The notes beneath the pieces are model-generated. The model was not told where the DNA came from. It saw only the letters and a list, made by a program, of their open reading frames with translations, and searched no databases. Shown here piece by piece: positions 24,383 to 33,567 of a stretch of DNA of 64,000 nt. Source of the DNA: Streptomyces phaeoluteigriseus. GTDB lineage: Bacteria > Actinomycetota > Actinomycetes > Streptomycetales > Streptomycetaceae. A program made the position numbers and the translations under genes. Every line of letters starts with the position of its first letter. Positions within the stretch are counted from its first letter, which is position 1. Location of the stretch: contig NZ_MPOH02000015.1 in assembly GCF_001896135.2 (NCBI RefSeq), positions 1,021,391 through 1,085,390 on the forward strand, given 5' to 3'.

Positions 24383-24952
24383 CTACAGACCGTCGAGGAA
24401 GCCGAGCGCCACCCGCCAGGTGGCCTCGGCCGCCTCCGCGTCGTAGTCGGGCAGGTCGGGGTCGGTGTAGAGGTGACCGGCCCCGGCATACCGGTAGACC
24501 TCCACGTCGGCGCCCGCCCTGCCCATCTGGAGGTACCAGGCGCTCAGCCAGTCGTCGGTCTCGAACGGGTCCGGCTCGGCCACGTGCAGCTGTACCGGCA
24601 GGCCGTCCACCGAGGCGTTCGGCGCGAGGTCGGAGGTGCCGTGCAGAAGCAGCAGGCCGCGCGCCTTCTCGTCGCCGAGGGCGAGGGTCTGCGCGATCGA
24701 CGCCCCCAGCGAGAACCCGGCGTACACCAGCCCCCGCTCCGAGTAGGGCGCCGCGGCCAGGACGGCTCTCCTGAGCAGCTCGTCCTTGCCGATCTCCTCG
24801 TTGTGGGCCATGCCCTCCTCGACCGTGTCGAACGTACGCCCGTCGAAGAGGTCCGGGGTCCACACCTCGTGGCCGGCGGCGCGCAGCCGATCCGCCGCGG
24901 CGCGCACCGCCGGGCGCGGTCCATAGGTCGAATGGAAGAGCATGATGTTCAT
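24383..24952 (-). CDS. Dienelactone hydrolase family alpha/beta hydrolase
   Basis: A 189-residue protein from ATG 24952 (an earlier in-frame start at 25009 would add 19 residues and no domain). It is an alpha/beta hydrolase starting NIMLFHSTYGPRPAVRAAAD, with nucleophile elbow VYAGFSLGASIAQ where the usual DLH Cys is Ser. VQLHVAEPDPFETDDWLSAW contributes the acid residue, and AGAGHLYTDPDLPDY the catalytic His. The substrate is unknown; dienelactone hydrolase activity itself is unlikely without the Cys. It is convergent with the phosphatase gene (7-base gap). Confidence 0.87.
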   Translation of the reverse strand: MNIMLFHSTYGPRPAVRAAADRLRAAGHEVWTPDLFDGRTFDTVEEGMAHNEEIGKDELLRRAVLAAAPYSERGLVYAGFSLGASIAQTLALGDEKARGLLLLHGTSDLAPNASVDGLPVQLHVAEPDPFETDDWLSAWYLQMGRAGADVEVYRYAGAGHLYTDPDLPDYDAEAAEATWRVALGFLDGL

Positions 24953-25075
24953 GGGGCCATGGTGCCAGCAGGCACCGACAACGCCCCCACGAGCCGACTC
25001 CCCCGACACGGCACGTGGCTCTCTTCACACCATCCGCATGTTCACGACGCCGCCGGGCCGGTTACGTTCGAAGGC

Positions 25076-26188
25076 ATGGAGAACCTGCTCCGCCCACTGA
25101 TCGTGGTCGGCGGTTCGGTCGTGTTGACGCTGTTCATCGGCTGGGCCACCGACCGACTGCTGTACAAGGCCGACGAACGGCATCCGGAGACGTCCCTGTG
25201 GGGGCTGCTCCGCCGTGGCCGCATCCCGTACCAGCTCGTGCTCTGCGCGGCGCTGCTGAGAGGGTCGTTCGACCGGGCCGAGGTGTTGGAGGGCCACCGG
25301 GTCGGCGTCGGCCGGACTCTCACCCTGGTACTGATCGGAGCGACCGCCTGGCTGGCCGTGAGGATCGTCGGCGCGATCGTCGAGACCACGTACACCCGTT
25401 ACGCGCGCGTGCACCACGACGCGGCCCGGGTGCGGCGGGTACGCACCCAGGTGTCGCTGATCATGCGGGTGATCTACGCCGTCGTCGGCGTGGTCGCGGT
25501 GGCGGCGATGCTGCTGACGTTCCCGGCGTTCCGGGCGGCCGGTGCCTCGCTGCTGGCCTCCGCCGGCATCATCGGCATCGTCGCCGGTGTCGCCGCGCAG
25601 TCGACGCTCAGCAACATGTTCGCCGGGTTCCAGATCGCCTTCGGCGACATGGTGCGCATGGGCGACACGGTGGTGGTGGACGGCGAATGGGGCACGGTCG
25701 AGGAGATCACCCTGACCTTCCTCACCGTGCGGACCTGGGACGAGCGCCGCATCACCATGCCCGTCTCGTACTTCACGTCCAAACCGTTCGAGAACTGGTC
25801 CCGCGGCACCCCCCAGATGACCGGCACCGTCTACTGGCAGGTCGACCACTCGGCACCGGTGGACGCGATGCGCGAGAAGCTCCGCGACATCCTGCGGGAG
25901 TGCCCGGCCTGGGACGGCCGCGCCTACGGCCTGGACGTCACCGACACCACTCCCAACACCATCGAGGTCAGGGCGCTGGCGACGGCCAAGGACGCCGACG
26001 ACATCTGGACGGTCCGGGTCAGCGTCCGCGAGCAGATGATCCGCTGGCTGTCCGAGGAGCATCCGTACGCCCTGCCCCGCGTCAACACCGCCGACGCGTC
26101 CCTGCCCCCGAACCGGGCCAACGGGCGCCTGGCCAGTGGCATATCGCCCCAGCGCCGCGCCTACGAGACACCACGAGCGGACCGCTGA
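25076..26188 (+). CDS. MscS-family mechanosensitive ion channel
   Basis: A 370-residue membrane protein from ATG 25076. There are four hydrophobic segments: LIVVGGSVVLTLFIGW, TLTLVLIGATAWLAVRIVGA, LIMRVIYAVVGVVAVAAMLL, and the pore-lining helix SLLASAGIIGIVAGVAAQ. The MscS beta domain follows (LSNMFAGFQIAFGDMVRMGD, VDGEWGTVEEITLTFLTVRTWDERRITMP, YFTSKPFENWSR) and then an alpha/beta C-terminal domain. It would release solutes on osmotic downshock. It stands alone, divergent from the hydrolase gene. Confidence 0.92.
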   Translation: MENLLRPLIVVGGSVVLTLFIGWATDRLLYKADERHPETSLWGLLRRGRIPYQLVLCAALLRGSFDRAEVLEGHRVGVGRTLTLVLIGATAWLAVRIVGAIVETTYTRYARVHHDAARVRRVRTQVSLIMRVIYAVVGVVAVAAMLLTFPAFRAAGASLLASAGIIGIVAGVAAQSTLSNMFAGFQIAFGDMVRMGDTVVVDGEWGTVEEITLTFLTVRTWDERRITMPVSYFTSKPFENWSRGTPQMTGTVYWQVDHSAPVDAMREKLRDILRECPAWDGRAYGLDVTDTTPNTIEVRALATAKDADDIWTVRVSVREQMIRWLSEEHPYALPRVNTADASLPPNRANGRLASGISPQRRAYETPRADR

Positions 26189-26348
26189 CGGTGCGTACCG
26201 CCGCGGGCCGGCGCCCGCGGCGGGCGCACGCCGTCGACGCGCACGACCCGGGAGGTGACATGCCGGCGCCCGGGGAGGCCGTCCGGTGCGGCACGACGGC
26301 CACGTCACCTCCGTCCGCCACGCCTTCTCGGAGTCCCAGCCGCCCCGG

Positions 26349-26828
26349 CTACCGCTGGAGGGAGCGCCGCATCGCCCGGTGCGGGATGCCCGCGTCCGGG
26401 AACTCCGGGCCGTAGGCCTCGTACCCCAGCCGCTCGTAGAACCCGAGGGCGTGCGTCTGCGCGTGCAGGTCCACGGCCGCGAGCCCACGCGCGCGTGCCG
26501 CGTCCTCGACGGCCCGCACCAGCGCGGCCCCGACCCCGAGCCCGCGCGCCTCCCTGGTCACCGCGAGCCGCCCCAGCGACCCGACCGACAGGTCCCCGCC
26601 GGTCTTCGCCGCGACCTCGGCGCCGTACAGCAGCCGCCCGGTCCCGAGCGGTACGCCGTCCTCCCGGACCGCCAGCACATGCACCGCGCCGGCGTCGTGG
26701 GCGTCGTACTCGATGTCCTCGGGGACGCCCTGTTCGCCGACGAAGACCTCCTTGCGGACCGCGAAGCAGGCCTCACGGTCGGCGGGGTCCTCGGCGACGC
26801 GGATCACGTACGCGCGCGTGCCGCTCAT
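26349..26828 (-). CDS. GNAT family N-acetyltransferase
   Basis: 159 residues from ATG 26828, whose ATGA overlaps the rluD stop. GNAT fold: ACFAVRKEVFVGEQGVPEDIEYD (motif C/D region of the ElaA-like subgroup), VHVLAVREDGVPLGTGRL, LGRLAVTREARGLGVGAALV (acetyl-CoA binding R-x-x-G-x-G/A) and LHAQTHALGFYERLGYEAYG. The acceptor substrate is unknown. Confidence 0.9.
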   Translation of the reverse strand: MSGTRAYVIRVAEDPADREACFAVRKEVFVGEQGVPEDIEYDAHDAGAVHVLAVREDGVPLGTGRLLYGAEVAAKTGGDLSVGSLGRLAVTREARGLGVGAALVRAVEDAARARGLAAVDLHAQTHALGFYERLGYEAYGPEFPDAGIPHRAMRRSLQR

Positions 26829-27769
26829 CCGTAGGTCTCCTCGCGGACCTGGTCGAGGGCCTGCTGGAGGTCGTCCGGGTACTCGCAGGCGAACTCGGCC
26901 CACTCGCCGTCCCCGGGGTGCTCGAAGCCCAGCCGGACCGCGTGCAGCCACTGGCGGGTCAGCATCAGCCGCTTGGCGAGCGTCGGGTCGGCGCCGTAGG
27001 TCAGGTCGCCGACGCACGGGTGGCGGTGGGCGGCCATGTGGACGCGGATCTGGTGCGTGCGGCCGGTCTCCAGCTTGATGTCCAGCAGGGAGGCGGCGCG
27101 GAAGGCCTCGATCAGGTCGTAGTGCGTGACGGAGGGCTTGCCCTCGGCGGTGACCGCCCACTTGTAGTCGTGCTGGGGGTGCCGGCCGATGGGCGCGTCG
27201 ATGGTGCCGCTGGTGGGGTCCGGGTGGCCCTGGACGAGCGCGTGGTAGCGCTTGTCGACCGTGCGCTCCTTGAACTGGCGCTTCAGCGAGGTGTAGGCGC
27301 GCTCCGACTTGGCGACCACCATCAGCCCGGAGGTGCCCACGTCGAGGCGGTGCACGATGCCCTGGCGCTCGGCGGCACCGGAGGTGGAGATGCGGTAGCC
27401 GGCGGCGGCGAGTCCGCCGATGACGGTCGGGCCGGTCCAGCCGGGCGACGGGTGGGCGGCCACCCCGACCGGCTTGACGATCACGACCACGTCCTCGTCG
27501 TCGTGCACGATCTCCATGCCCTCGACGGGCTCGGCAACCACCTGCACCGGCGCGGGCGCCTGTGGCATCTCGACCTCGAGCCAGGCCCCGCCGTGCACCC
27601 GCTCGGACTTCCCGACCACCGACCCGTCGACCGTGACCTTCCCCGCGGCCGCCAGCTCGGCGGCCTTGGTACGGGAGAAGCCGAACATGCGGGAGATGGC
27701 GGCGTCTACACGCTCGCCCTCCAGGCCGTCGGGCACGGGCAGGGTGCGGATCTCGGGAATCGTACTCAC
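26825..27769 (-). CDS. rluD: RluA/RluD family 23S rRNA pseudouridine synthase
   Basis: 314 residues. An N-terminal S4 RNA-binding domain (VDAAISRMFGFSRTKAAELA, GKVTVDGSVVGKSERVHGG) is followed by the pseudouridine synthase catalytic domain with the active-site Asp in GIVHRLDVGTSGLMVVAKSE and LETGRTHQIRVHMAAHRHP. RluD modifies helix 69 of 23S rRNA; the exact site here is inference. Start GTG 27769 is preferred because the upstream in-frame extension to 27808 is not conserved-looking. It follows lspA with a 43-base gap and overlaps the GNAT gene. Confidence 0.93.
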   Translation of the reverse strand: MSTIPEIRTLPVPDGLEGERVDAAISRMFGFSRTKAAELAAAGKVTVDGSVVGKSERVHGGAWLEVEMPQAPAPVQVVAEPVEGMEIVHDDEDVVVIVKPVGVAAHPSPGWTGPTVIGGLAAAGYRISTSGAAERQGIVHRLDVGTSGLMVVAKSERAYTSLKRQFKERTVDKRYHALVQGHPDPTSGTIDAPIGRHPQHDYKWAVTAEGKPSVTHYDLIEAFRAASLLDIKLETGRTHQIRVHMAAHRHPCVGDLTYGADPTLAKRLMLTRQWLHAVRLGFEHPGDGEWAEFACEYPDDLQQALDQVREETYG

Positions 27770-27812
27770 CCGTCGAGTATGCCGGACTGGTCCGGCACCC
27801 CCGAACACACGC

Positions 27813-28463
27813 TCAGTCCTTGTGGACGGTCCCGTCCGGGTCGAGACCCTTGAAGGACAGCAGGACGATCAGGATCCCGCCGCACACGATCGCCGAGTCG
27901 GCCAGGTTGAAGACCGCGAAGTGCTTCGGGGCGATGAAGTCCACGACCGCGCCCTCGAAGACACCCGGCGCACGGAAGATGCGGTCGGTGAGGTTGCCGA
28001 GCGCGCCGCCGAGCAGCATGCCCAGCGCGATCGCCCAGGGCAGGCTGTAGAGCTTGCGGGCGAGCCGGGCGATCACCACGATCACCACCGCCGCGATCAC
28101 CGTGAAGATCACGGTGAAGGCCTCGCCGACGCCGAAGGCGGCGCCCGCGTTGCGGATCGCCTCGAACCGCAGCCAGTCCCCGACGACCTCGATCGGCTGG
28201 TGGTGCTCCAGCTTCGCGACCACGATCATCTTGCTGACCAGGTCGATGACGTACGCGAAAGCGGCGACCCCGAACAGCACGCCGATCCGGCGCCTGCCGC
28301 GGGGTCCCTGCCCGGCGGCCTGCGCCGTGGACCCGTCGGCACCGGACGGGTCGGCCGAAACCGGCTGCCCGGGCTGCCCGGCGTTCCCGCCGGACGGCTC
28401 CGGCTCGGCTCCCCCCGCCTCTGGAGTGTCCGGCGTACCGATGATGCGCTCCGCCTCTGCCAC
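27813..28463 (-). CDS. lspA: Lipoprotein signal peptidase LspA
   Basis: A 216-residue membrane aspartic protease that cleaves prolipoprotein signal peptides. A long acidic, Gly/Pro-rich cytoplasmic N-terminus (about 60 residues) precedes four helices: IGVLFGVAAFAYVIDLVSK, AFTVIFTVIAAVVIVVIA, LPWAIALGMLLGGALGN, SAIVCGGILIVLLSF. Both catalytic Asp positions are visible, in GGALGNLTDRIFR and VFNLADSAI, and the conserved RNAGAAFG block is present. Confidence 0.95.
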   Translation of the reverse strand: MAEAERIIGTPDTPEAGGAEPEPSGGNAGQPGQPVSADPSGADGSTAQAAGQGPRGRRRIGVLFGVAAFAYVIDLVSKMIVVAKLEHHQPIEVVGDWLRFEAIRNAGAAFGVGEAFTVIFTVIAAVVIVVIARLARKLYSLPWAIALGMLLGGALGNLTDRIFRAPGVFEGAVVDFIAPKHFAVFNLADSAIVCGGILIVLLSFKGLDPDGTVHKD

Positions 28464-28530
28464 GTGAGTCCCTCGACCTAGGTACCTGACTGAGGACGAG
28501 GGTACGGCACGCCCCCCGACGGCCGGGTGA

Positions 28531-29650
28531 TCAGTACCGGCGCTCCTGCTTCTGCTTGCACTCGACGCACAGCGTGGCCCGTGGGAAGGCCTGCATGCGG
28601 GCCTTGCCGATGGGATTGCCGCAGTTGTCGCAGAGGCCGTAGGTGCCCGCGTCCAGCCGTTCCAGGGCGTGCTCGGTCTGGATCAGCATCTCGCGCGCGT
28701 TGGCGGCCAGCGCGAGTTCGTGCTCGCGCGTGATGTTCTTGGTCCCGGTGTCCGCCTGGTCGTCCCCGGCGCCGTCCCCCGAGTCCCGCATCAGTCCCAC
28801 CAGGGCCGCCTCGGACGAGGCCAGCTCGGCGCGCAGCCGGTCCTTCTCGGAGTCCAGCTCGGCGCGGGCCTCCTCGACCTCCTCCGGCGTCCAGGGGTCC
28901 TCGCCCGGGCGCACCGCCAGCTCGCCGGGCTCCGCCCCGGCGAACCGCGCCTTCGGAACGGCGGTCTTCGCCGCCGTGGCCGTGCCAGGAGTCTTCTTCG
29001 CAACCACTGTCGTGGCTCCCGTCTGCTCCGCGGCCGAGGCCGCGCCCACCTTGTTGGCCGTGCTCTTCCTGGCGGTGCTCCTCCGGGCGGTCCCCTTCCC
29101 GGCCGCACCGCCCCTGCCGCCGGCCCCCTCCGGGCCGCGTCCACCTCACCGGCCGCACCCTGCGGACCGCGCCCGACTCGTGGACCACACCCTGCTCGGC
29201 AGCCGCCTTCCTACCGACGGCCGCCTTCTTCTCCGGGGCTTCCTCGGCGGGCGCCTTCTTGGCCGGGACCTTCTTGGCGACCGCCTTCTTCGAGGCCGCG
29301 GTCTTCTTCGCGGCCGCCGTCTTCTTCGCCACCGCGGTCTTCTTCGCGGCTCCCGTCCTCCTGGAGGCGGCAGCCCCCTCGGAGGTGGCTGCCGCGTCAG
29401 GGGCCGCGGCCTCTCCGGAAGGCGCCGCCTTCCTCGCCGCCGCCTTCCCAGCGCTTTCCGCCGCCTTCCCAGCGCTCCCCGCCGCCGCGGCCTTCACCGC
29501 CTTCACCTGCTTCGCCGGTTCCTCGGCCGCCGTGCCCGTTCCCCCTCCCCGCGCGCTCTTCTTCGCACCGACGTCCTTGGCCGCACCGCCGGAGGCGCCG
29601 GTGGACCTGCCGGACGCCGACTGCTGTACGGCGGTCTTCTTCGCCACCAT
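28531..29650 (-). CDS. Long DksA/TraR-type C4 zinc-finger protein, frameshifted as written
   Basis: The C-terminal 120 residues (frame ending at 28531) are DksA/TraR-like. An acidic coiled coil (DPWTPEEVEEARAELDSEKD) is followed by a four-Cys zinc finger, CDNCGNP with LCVECKQ. This family binds RNA polymerase. The N-terminal half, from ATG 29650 (GAAGGGG upstream), is a histone-H1-like Lys/Ala repeat tract (AKKTAVAKKTAAAKKTAASK). The two halves are in different frames. Adding one base near 29159 and one near 29133 (both G/C runs) joins them through HESGAVRRGAAGEVDAAPEGAGG. Total about 373 residues, so a fused Lys/Ala tail plus DksA is likely real and the breaks are probably sequencing errors. 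Confidence 0.82.
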
Positions 29651-29954
29651 GGCCGCGGCCCCTTCACATATTGTGATCTTGCACGCGAATCGTGCTGGGA
29701 CGATAAATCGACTTGAGTCCCGCGGCAACGGGGCACACCGCCTGATTCGCCCACCTCGCACACGTCACGCGGCAAGCCTGCATCCGTTGTGCCCAGCTCC
29801 CCGCCGGGTAATCCGCCCGGTCCGCACTCCCGGAGCCCGAACCCGCGCCCCTCGCCATTCGGGTCATCCGGGACCGCCGCGAGCCCCCGGCCCGCGGAGC
29901 CCGAAAACCGGTCGGCCGCCGCCCCTGCGGCGCCGTACACTGGGCGCAGCGAGA

Positions 29955-30227
29955 AGCGTGGATGGGGACGAGTAGCGGCGTACGCAGCCCAGAGCGACCC
30001 GGGGACGGTGGAAGCCCGGGGGCGAGCGCGACGCGAAGATCACCCCGGAGCCGCCGGAAGAAGACCCGCAAGGGTTGGTAGAACCGGCATCGCGACCCCA
30101 ATGAGGGGGCTCCCCGGCGCGTACGGCGCACCGGAGGGCCAAGGAGGGTGGTACCGCGGGAGCGCGCCGCACACGGCGTGGACAAGGCTCTCGTCCCTCC
30201 GACGGAAGGCAGCACATCCGCCGGAGG
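29955..30227 (+). promoter_or_regulatory. T-box riboswitch controlling ileS
   Basis: The T-box consensus AGGGTGGTACCGCGGG lies at 30145-30160. Upstream is a Stem I region opening GGGGACGAGTAG (29965-29976), with an Ile codon ATC at 30039-30041 (context GAAGATCACC) as candidate specifier. Between the T-box and ileS, CCTCCG (30196-30201) can pair with CGGAGG (30222-30227), which contains the ileS ribosome site. The switch therefore most likely gates translation initiation by uncharged tRNA(Ile), the mode described for actinobacterial ileS leaders. No T-run terminator is visible in the leader. Confidence 0.9.
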
Positions 30228-30234
30228 AAGCTCG

Positions 30235-33200
30235 TTGAACACGCAGCCGCAGTACCGCCAGGTACCCGCCCAGGTCGACCTGCCCGCCCTCGAGCACGCC
30301 GTGCTCGACTTCTGGCGCGAGCAGAAGATCTTCGCCAAGAGCCTGGAACAGTCCGAGGGTCGCCCCGAATGGGTGTTCTACGAGGGCCCGCCCACCGCCA
30401 ACGGCATGCCGGGCGCCCACCACATCGAGGCCCGCGTCTTCAAGGACGTCTTCCCCCGCTTCCGCACCATGCGCGGCTACCACGTGGCCCGCAAGGCCGG
30501 CTGGGACTGCCACGGCCTGCCCGTGGAGCTGGCGGTGGAGAAGGAGCTGGGCTTCACCGGCAAGCAGGACATCGAGGCGTACGGCATCGCCGAGTTCAAC
30601 GCCAGGTGCCGTGACTCCGTGACGCGCCACACCGACGCGTTCACCGAGCTGACCAACCGCATGGGCTACTGGGTCGACCTGGACGACGCCTACCGCACCA
30701 TGGACCCCGAGTACGTCGAGTCGGTGTGGTGGTCGCTCAAGGAGATCTTCGACAAGGGCCTGCTGGTGCAGGACTACCGCGTGGCCCCCTGGTGCCCCCG
30801 CGACGAGACGGGCCTGTCGGACCACGAGCTGGCGCAGGGCTACGAGACGATCGTCGACCCTTCGGTGTACGTCCGTTTCCCTCTCACCTCCGGTCCGCTG
30901 GCAGGCCGGGCCGCGCTCCTGGTGTGGACCACGACCCCCTGGACGCTGGTCTCCAACACGGCCGTCGCCGCGCACCCCGACGTCACCTACGTCGTCGTGG
31001 CGAACGGCGAGGAGAACCTCGTCGTCGCACAGCCGCTCGTCGAGAAGGCGCTCGGCGAGGGCTGGGAGACCACCGGCGAGTCCTTCACCGGCGCCGAGAT
31101 GGAGCGCTGGACGTATCAACGTCCCTTCGAGCTGGTCGAGTTCCCGGAGCCCGCCCACTACGTCGTCAACGCCGAGTACGTGACGACCGAGGACGGCACC
31201 GGTCTGGTCCACCAGTCCCCCGCCTTCGGTGAGGACGACCTCAAGGTCTGCCGGGCGTACGGCCTGCCGGTCGTGAACCCGATCCGCCCCGACGGCACCT
31301 TCGAGGAGAACGTCCCGCTGGTGGGCGGCGTCTTCTTCAAGAAGGCCGACGAGAAGCTCACCGAAGACCTCCAGAGCCGCGGCCTGCTCTTCAAGCACCT
31401 CCCGTACGAGCACAGCTATCCGCACTGCTGGCGCTGCCACACCGCGCTGCTCTACTACGCGCAGCCGTCCTGGTACATCCGCACCACAGCCGTCAAGGAC
31501 CGCCTGCTCCAGGAGAACGAGAAGACCAACTGGTACCCGGACACGGTCAAACACGGCCGCTTCGGCGACTGGCTGAACAACAACATCGACTGGGCGCTCT
31601 CCCGCAGCCGCTACTGGGGCACCCCGCTGCCGATCTGGCGCTGCGAGGACGACCACCTCACCGTCGTCGGCTCGCGCGCGGAGCTGACCGAGCTGACCGG
31701 CACCGACCAGTCCGCACTCGACCCGCACCGTCCGTACATCGACGCGGTCACCTTCGCCTGCCCGCAGGAGAACTGCGGACAGCTCGCCACGCGCGTGCCC
31801 GAGGTCATCGACGCCTGGTACGACTCGGGTTCGATGCCGTTCGCGCAGTGGGGCTACCCGTACAAGAACAAGGAACTCTTCGAGTCCCGCTACCCGGCGC
31901 AGTTCATCAGCGAGGCCATCGACCAGACCCGCGGCTGGTTCTACACGCTGATGGCGATCGGCACCCTGGTCTTCGACAAGTCCAGTTACGAGAACGTCGT
32001 CTGCCTCGGCCACATCCTCGCCGAGGACGGCCGCAAGATGTCCAAGCACCTGGGCAACATCCTCCAGCCGATCCCGCTGATGGACCAGCACGGCGCCGAC
32101 GCCGTCCGCTGGTTCATGGCGGCCGGCGGCTCCCCCTGGGCGGCCCGCCGCGTCGGTCACAGCACCATCCAGGAGGTGGTGCGCAAGACCCTGCTCACCT
32201 ACTGGAACACGGTCGCCTTCCAGGCGCTGTACGCCCGCACGTCCGGCTGGGCCCCCTCCGAGGCCGACCCGGCCCCCGCCGACCGCCCCGTCCTCGACCG
32301 CTGGCTCCTGTCCGAACTCCACGCGCTCACCGACCAGGTGACCCAGGCGCTGGAGGCCTACGACACCCAGCGCGCCGGGAAGCTCCTCTCGGCGTTCGTC
32401 GACGACCTGTCGAACTGGTACGTACGCCGCTCGCGTCGCCGCTTCTGGCAGGGCGACAAGGCCGCGCTGCGCACCCTGCACGAGGTCGTCGAGACGGTCA
32501 CGAAGCTGATGGCCCCGCTGACCCCGTTCATCACCGAGCGGGTCTGGCAGGACCTGGTCGCTCCGGTCACCCCGGGCGCTCCCGAGTCGGTGCACCTGGC
32601 GTCCTGGCCGGAGGCGGACCTCTCCGCGATCGACCCGGAGCTGTCGAAGCAGATGGTCCTGGTGCGCCGCCTCGTCGAGCTGGGCCGTGCCACGCGCGCC
32701 GAGTCGGGCGTCAAGACCCGCCAGCCACTGCGCCGCGCGCTCATCGCCGCCACCGGCTTCGACGCGCTCTCCCCCGAGCTGCACGCGCAGATCACCGAGG
32801 AGTTGAACGTCGAGGCCCTCGCGTCGCTCTCCGAGGTCGGCGGCAGCCTGGTCGACACGACCGCCAAAGCCAACTTCCGCGCTCTGGGCAAGCGGTTCGG
32901 CAAGCGCGTCCAGGACGTGGCCAAGGCCGTGGCGAACGCCGACGCGGCCGCGCTCTCCCTGGCCCTGCGCGAGGGCACGGCGTCGGTGGAGGTCGACGGC
33001 GAGACCGTCGCCCTCGCTCCCGACGAGGTCATCATCACGGAGACCCCGCGCGAGGGCTGGTCGGTGGCGTCCGACTCGGGCGCGACGGTCGCGCTCGACC
33101 TGGAGATCACCGAGGAACTGCGCCGAGCCGGCCTGGCCCGTGACGCGATCCGCCTGATCCAGGAGGCCCGCAAGAACAGCGGCCTCGACGTCGCCGACCG

Positions 33201-33381
33201 CATCGCGCTCCGCTGGACCGCGACCGACCCGGCGACCGTCGACGGGCTGGCCGGCCACTCGGCCCTGATCGCCGACGAGGTCCTCGCCACGGACTTCGCG
33301 CAGGGCGAGGCGGACGACACCTACGGCGCCCCGTTCACGGACGAGGCCCTGACCCTGACGTTCCGCCTGCGCAAGGCGTAG
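30235..33381 (+). CDS. ileS: Isoleucyl-tRNA synthetase IleS
   Basis: 1048 residues from TTG 30235, with GGAGG 8 bases upstream inside the T-box sequestrator; this ribosome site decides the start. It is a class I synthetase. The HIGH-type motif is in YEGPPTANGMPGAHH, the editing CP1 domain has LLVWTTTPWTLVSNTAVAAH, KMSKS is in EDGRKMSKHLGN, and WYIRTTAVKDRL and SNWYVRRSRRRFW are also visible. Length and sequence style suit the eukaryote-like IleS subgroup seen in actinobacteria, some members of which resist mupirocin (inference). It is convergent with divIVA. Confidence 0.98.
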   Translation: MNTQPQYRQVPAQVDLPALEHAVLDFWREQKIFAKSLEQSEGRPEWVFYEGPPTANGMPGAHHIEARVFKDVFPRFRTMRGYHVARKAGWDCHGLPVELAVEKELGFTGKQDIEAYGIAEFNARCRDSVTRHTDAFTELTNRMGYWVDLDDAYRTMDPEYVESVWWSLKEIFDKGLLVQDYRVAPWCPRDETGLSDHELAQGYETIVDPSVYVRFPLTSGPLAGRAALLVWTTTPWTLVSNTAVAAHPDVTYVVVANGEENLVVAQPLVEKALGEGWETTGESFTGAEMERWTYQRPFELVEFPEPAHYVVNAEYVTTEDGTGLVHQSPAFGEDDLKVCRAYGLPVVNPIRPDGTFEENVPLVGGVFFKKADEKLTEDLQSRGLLFKHLPYEHSYPHCWRCHTALLYYAQPSWYIRTTAVKDRLLQENEKTNWYPDTVKHGRFGDWLNNNIDWALSRSRYWGTPLPIWRCEDDHLTVVGSRAELTELTGTDQSALDPHRPYIDAVTFACPQENCGQLATRVPEVIDAWYDSGSMPFAQWGYPYKNKELFESRYPAQFISEAIDQTRGWFYTLMAIGTLVFDKSSYENVVCLGHILAEDGRKMSKHLGNILQPIPLMDQHGADAVRWFMAAGGSPWAARRVGHSTIQEVVRKTLLTYWNTVAFQALYARTSGWAPSEADPAPADRPVLDRWLLSELHALTDQVTQALEAYDTQRAGKLLSAFVDDLSNWYVRRSRRRFWQGDKAALRTLHEVVETVTKLMAPLTPFITERVWQDLVAPVTPGAPESVHLASWPEADLSAIDPELSKQMVLVRRLVELGRATRAESGVKTRQPLRRALIAATGFDALSPELHAQITEELNVEALASLSEVGGSLVDTTAKANFRALGKRFGKRVQDVAKAVANADAAALSLALREGTASVEVDGETVALAPDEVIITETPREGWSVASDSGATVALDLEITEELRRAGLARDAIRLIQEARKNSGLDVADRIALRWTATDPATVDGLAGHSALIADEVLATDFAQGEADDTYGAPFTDEALTLTFRLRKA

Positions 33382-33400
33382 CGCCCGCGGTGCTCACCCA

Positions 33401-33434
33401 GGGCCCGGTCTCCCCGCCGAGGGGGACCGGGCCC
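33401..33434 (+). terminator. Terminator hairpin downstream of ileS
   Basis: GGGCCCGGTC-T-CCCC (33401-33415) pairs with GGGGACCGGGCCC (33422-33434), a 13-bp stem with one bulge, followed by TTCGG, 20 bases after the ileS stop. Confidence 0.75.
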
Positions 33435-33489
33435 TTCGGCTTGCCCGGCGTCCGCCGGACGCGGCCGGCATCGCCGCCGACGCACGGAA

Positions 33490-33523
33490 AAAGGGCGGGG
33501 CCCCGGATCGGAATCCGGGGCCC
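33490..33523 (-). terminator. Intrinsic terminator downstream of divIVA
   Basis: GGGCCCCGGAT (33498-33508), loop CGGA, ATCCGGGGCCC (33513-33523), extended by GGGCG/CGCCC with a bulge. Read on the minus strand it is followed by five T (complement of the A-run 33488-33492), a classical intrinsic terminator at the end of the divIVA transcript. Confidence 0.85.
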
Positions 33524-33567
33524 ACGCCCTGTGAACGCTGCCGACGCCTAAGGCGTACTACTGGCCG

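Noticed and set aside
30040..33258. Minus-strand reading frame of 1072 codons opposite ileS
   Set aside because: Antisense shadow caused by third-position GC bias; ileS on the plus strand has all class I synthetase motifs.
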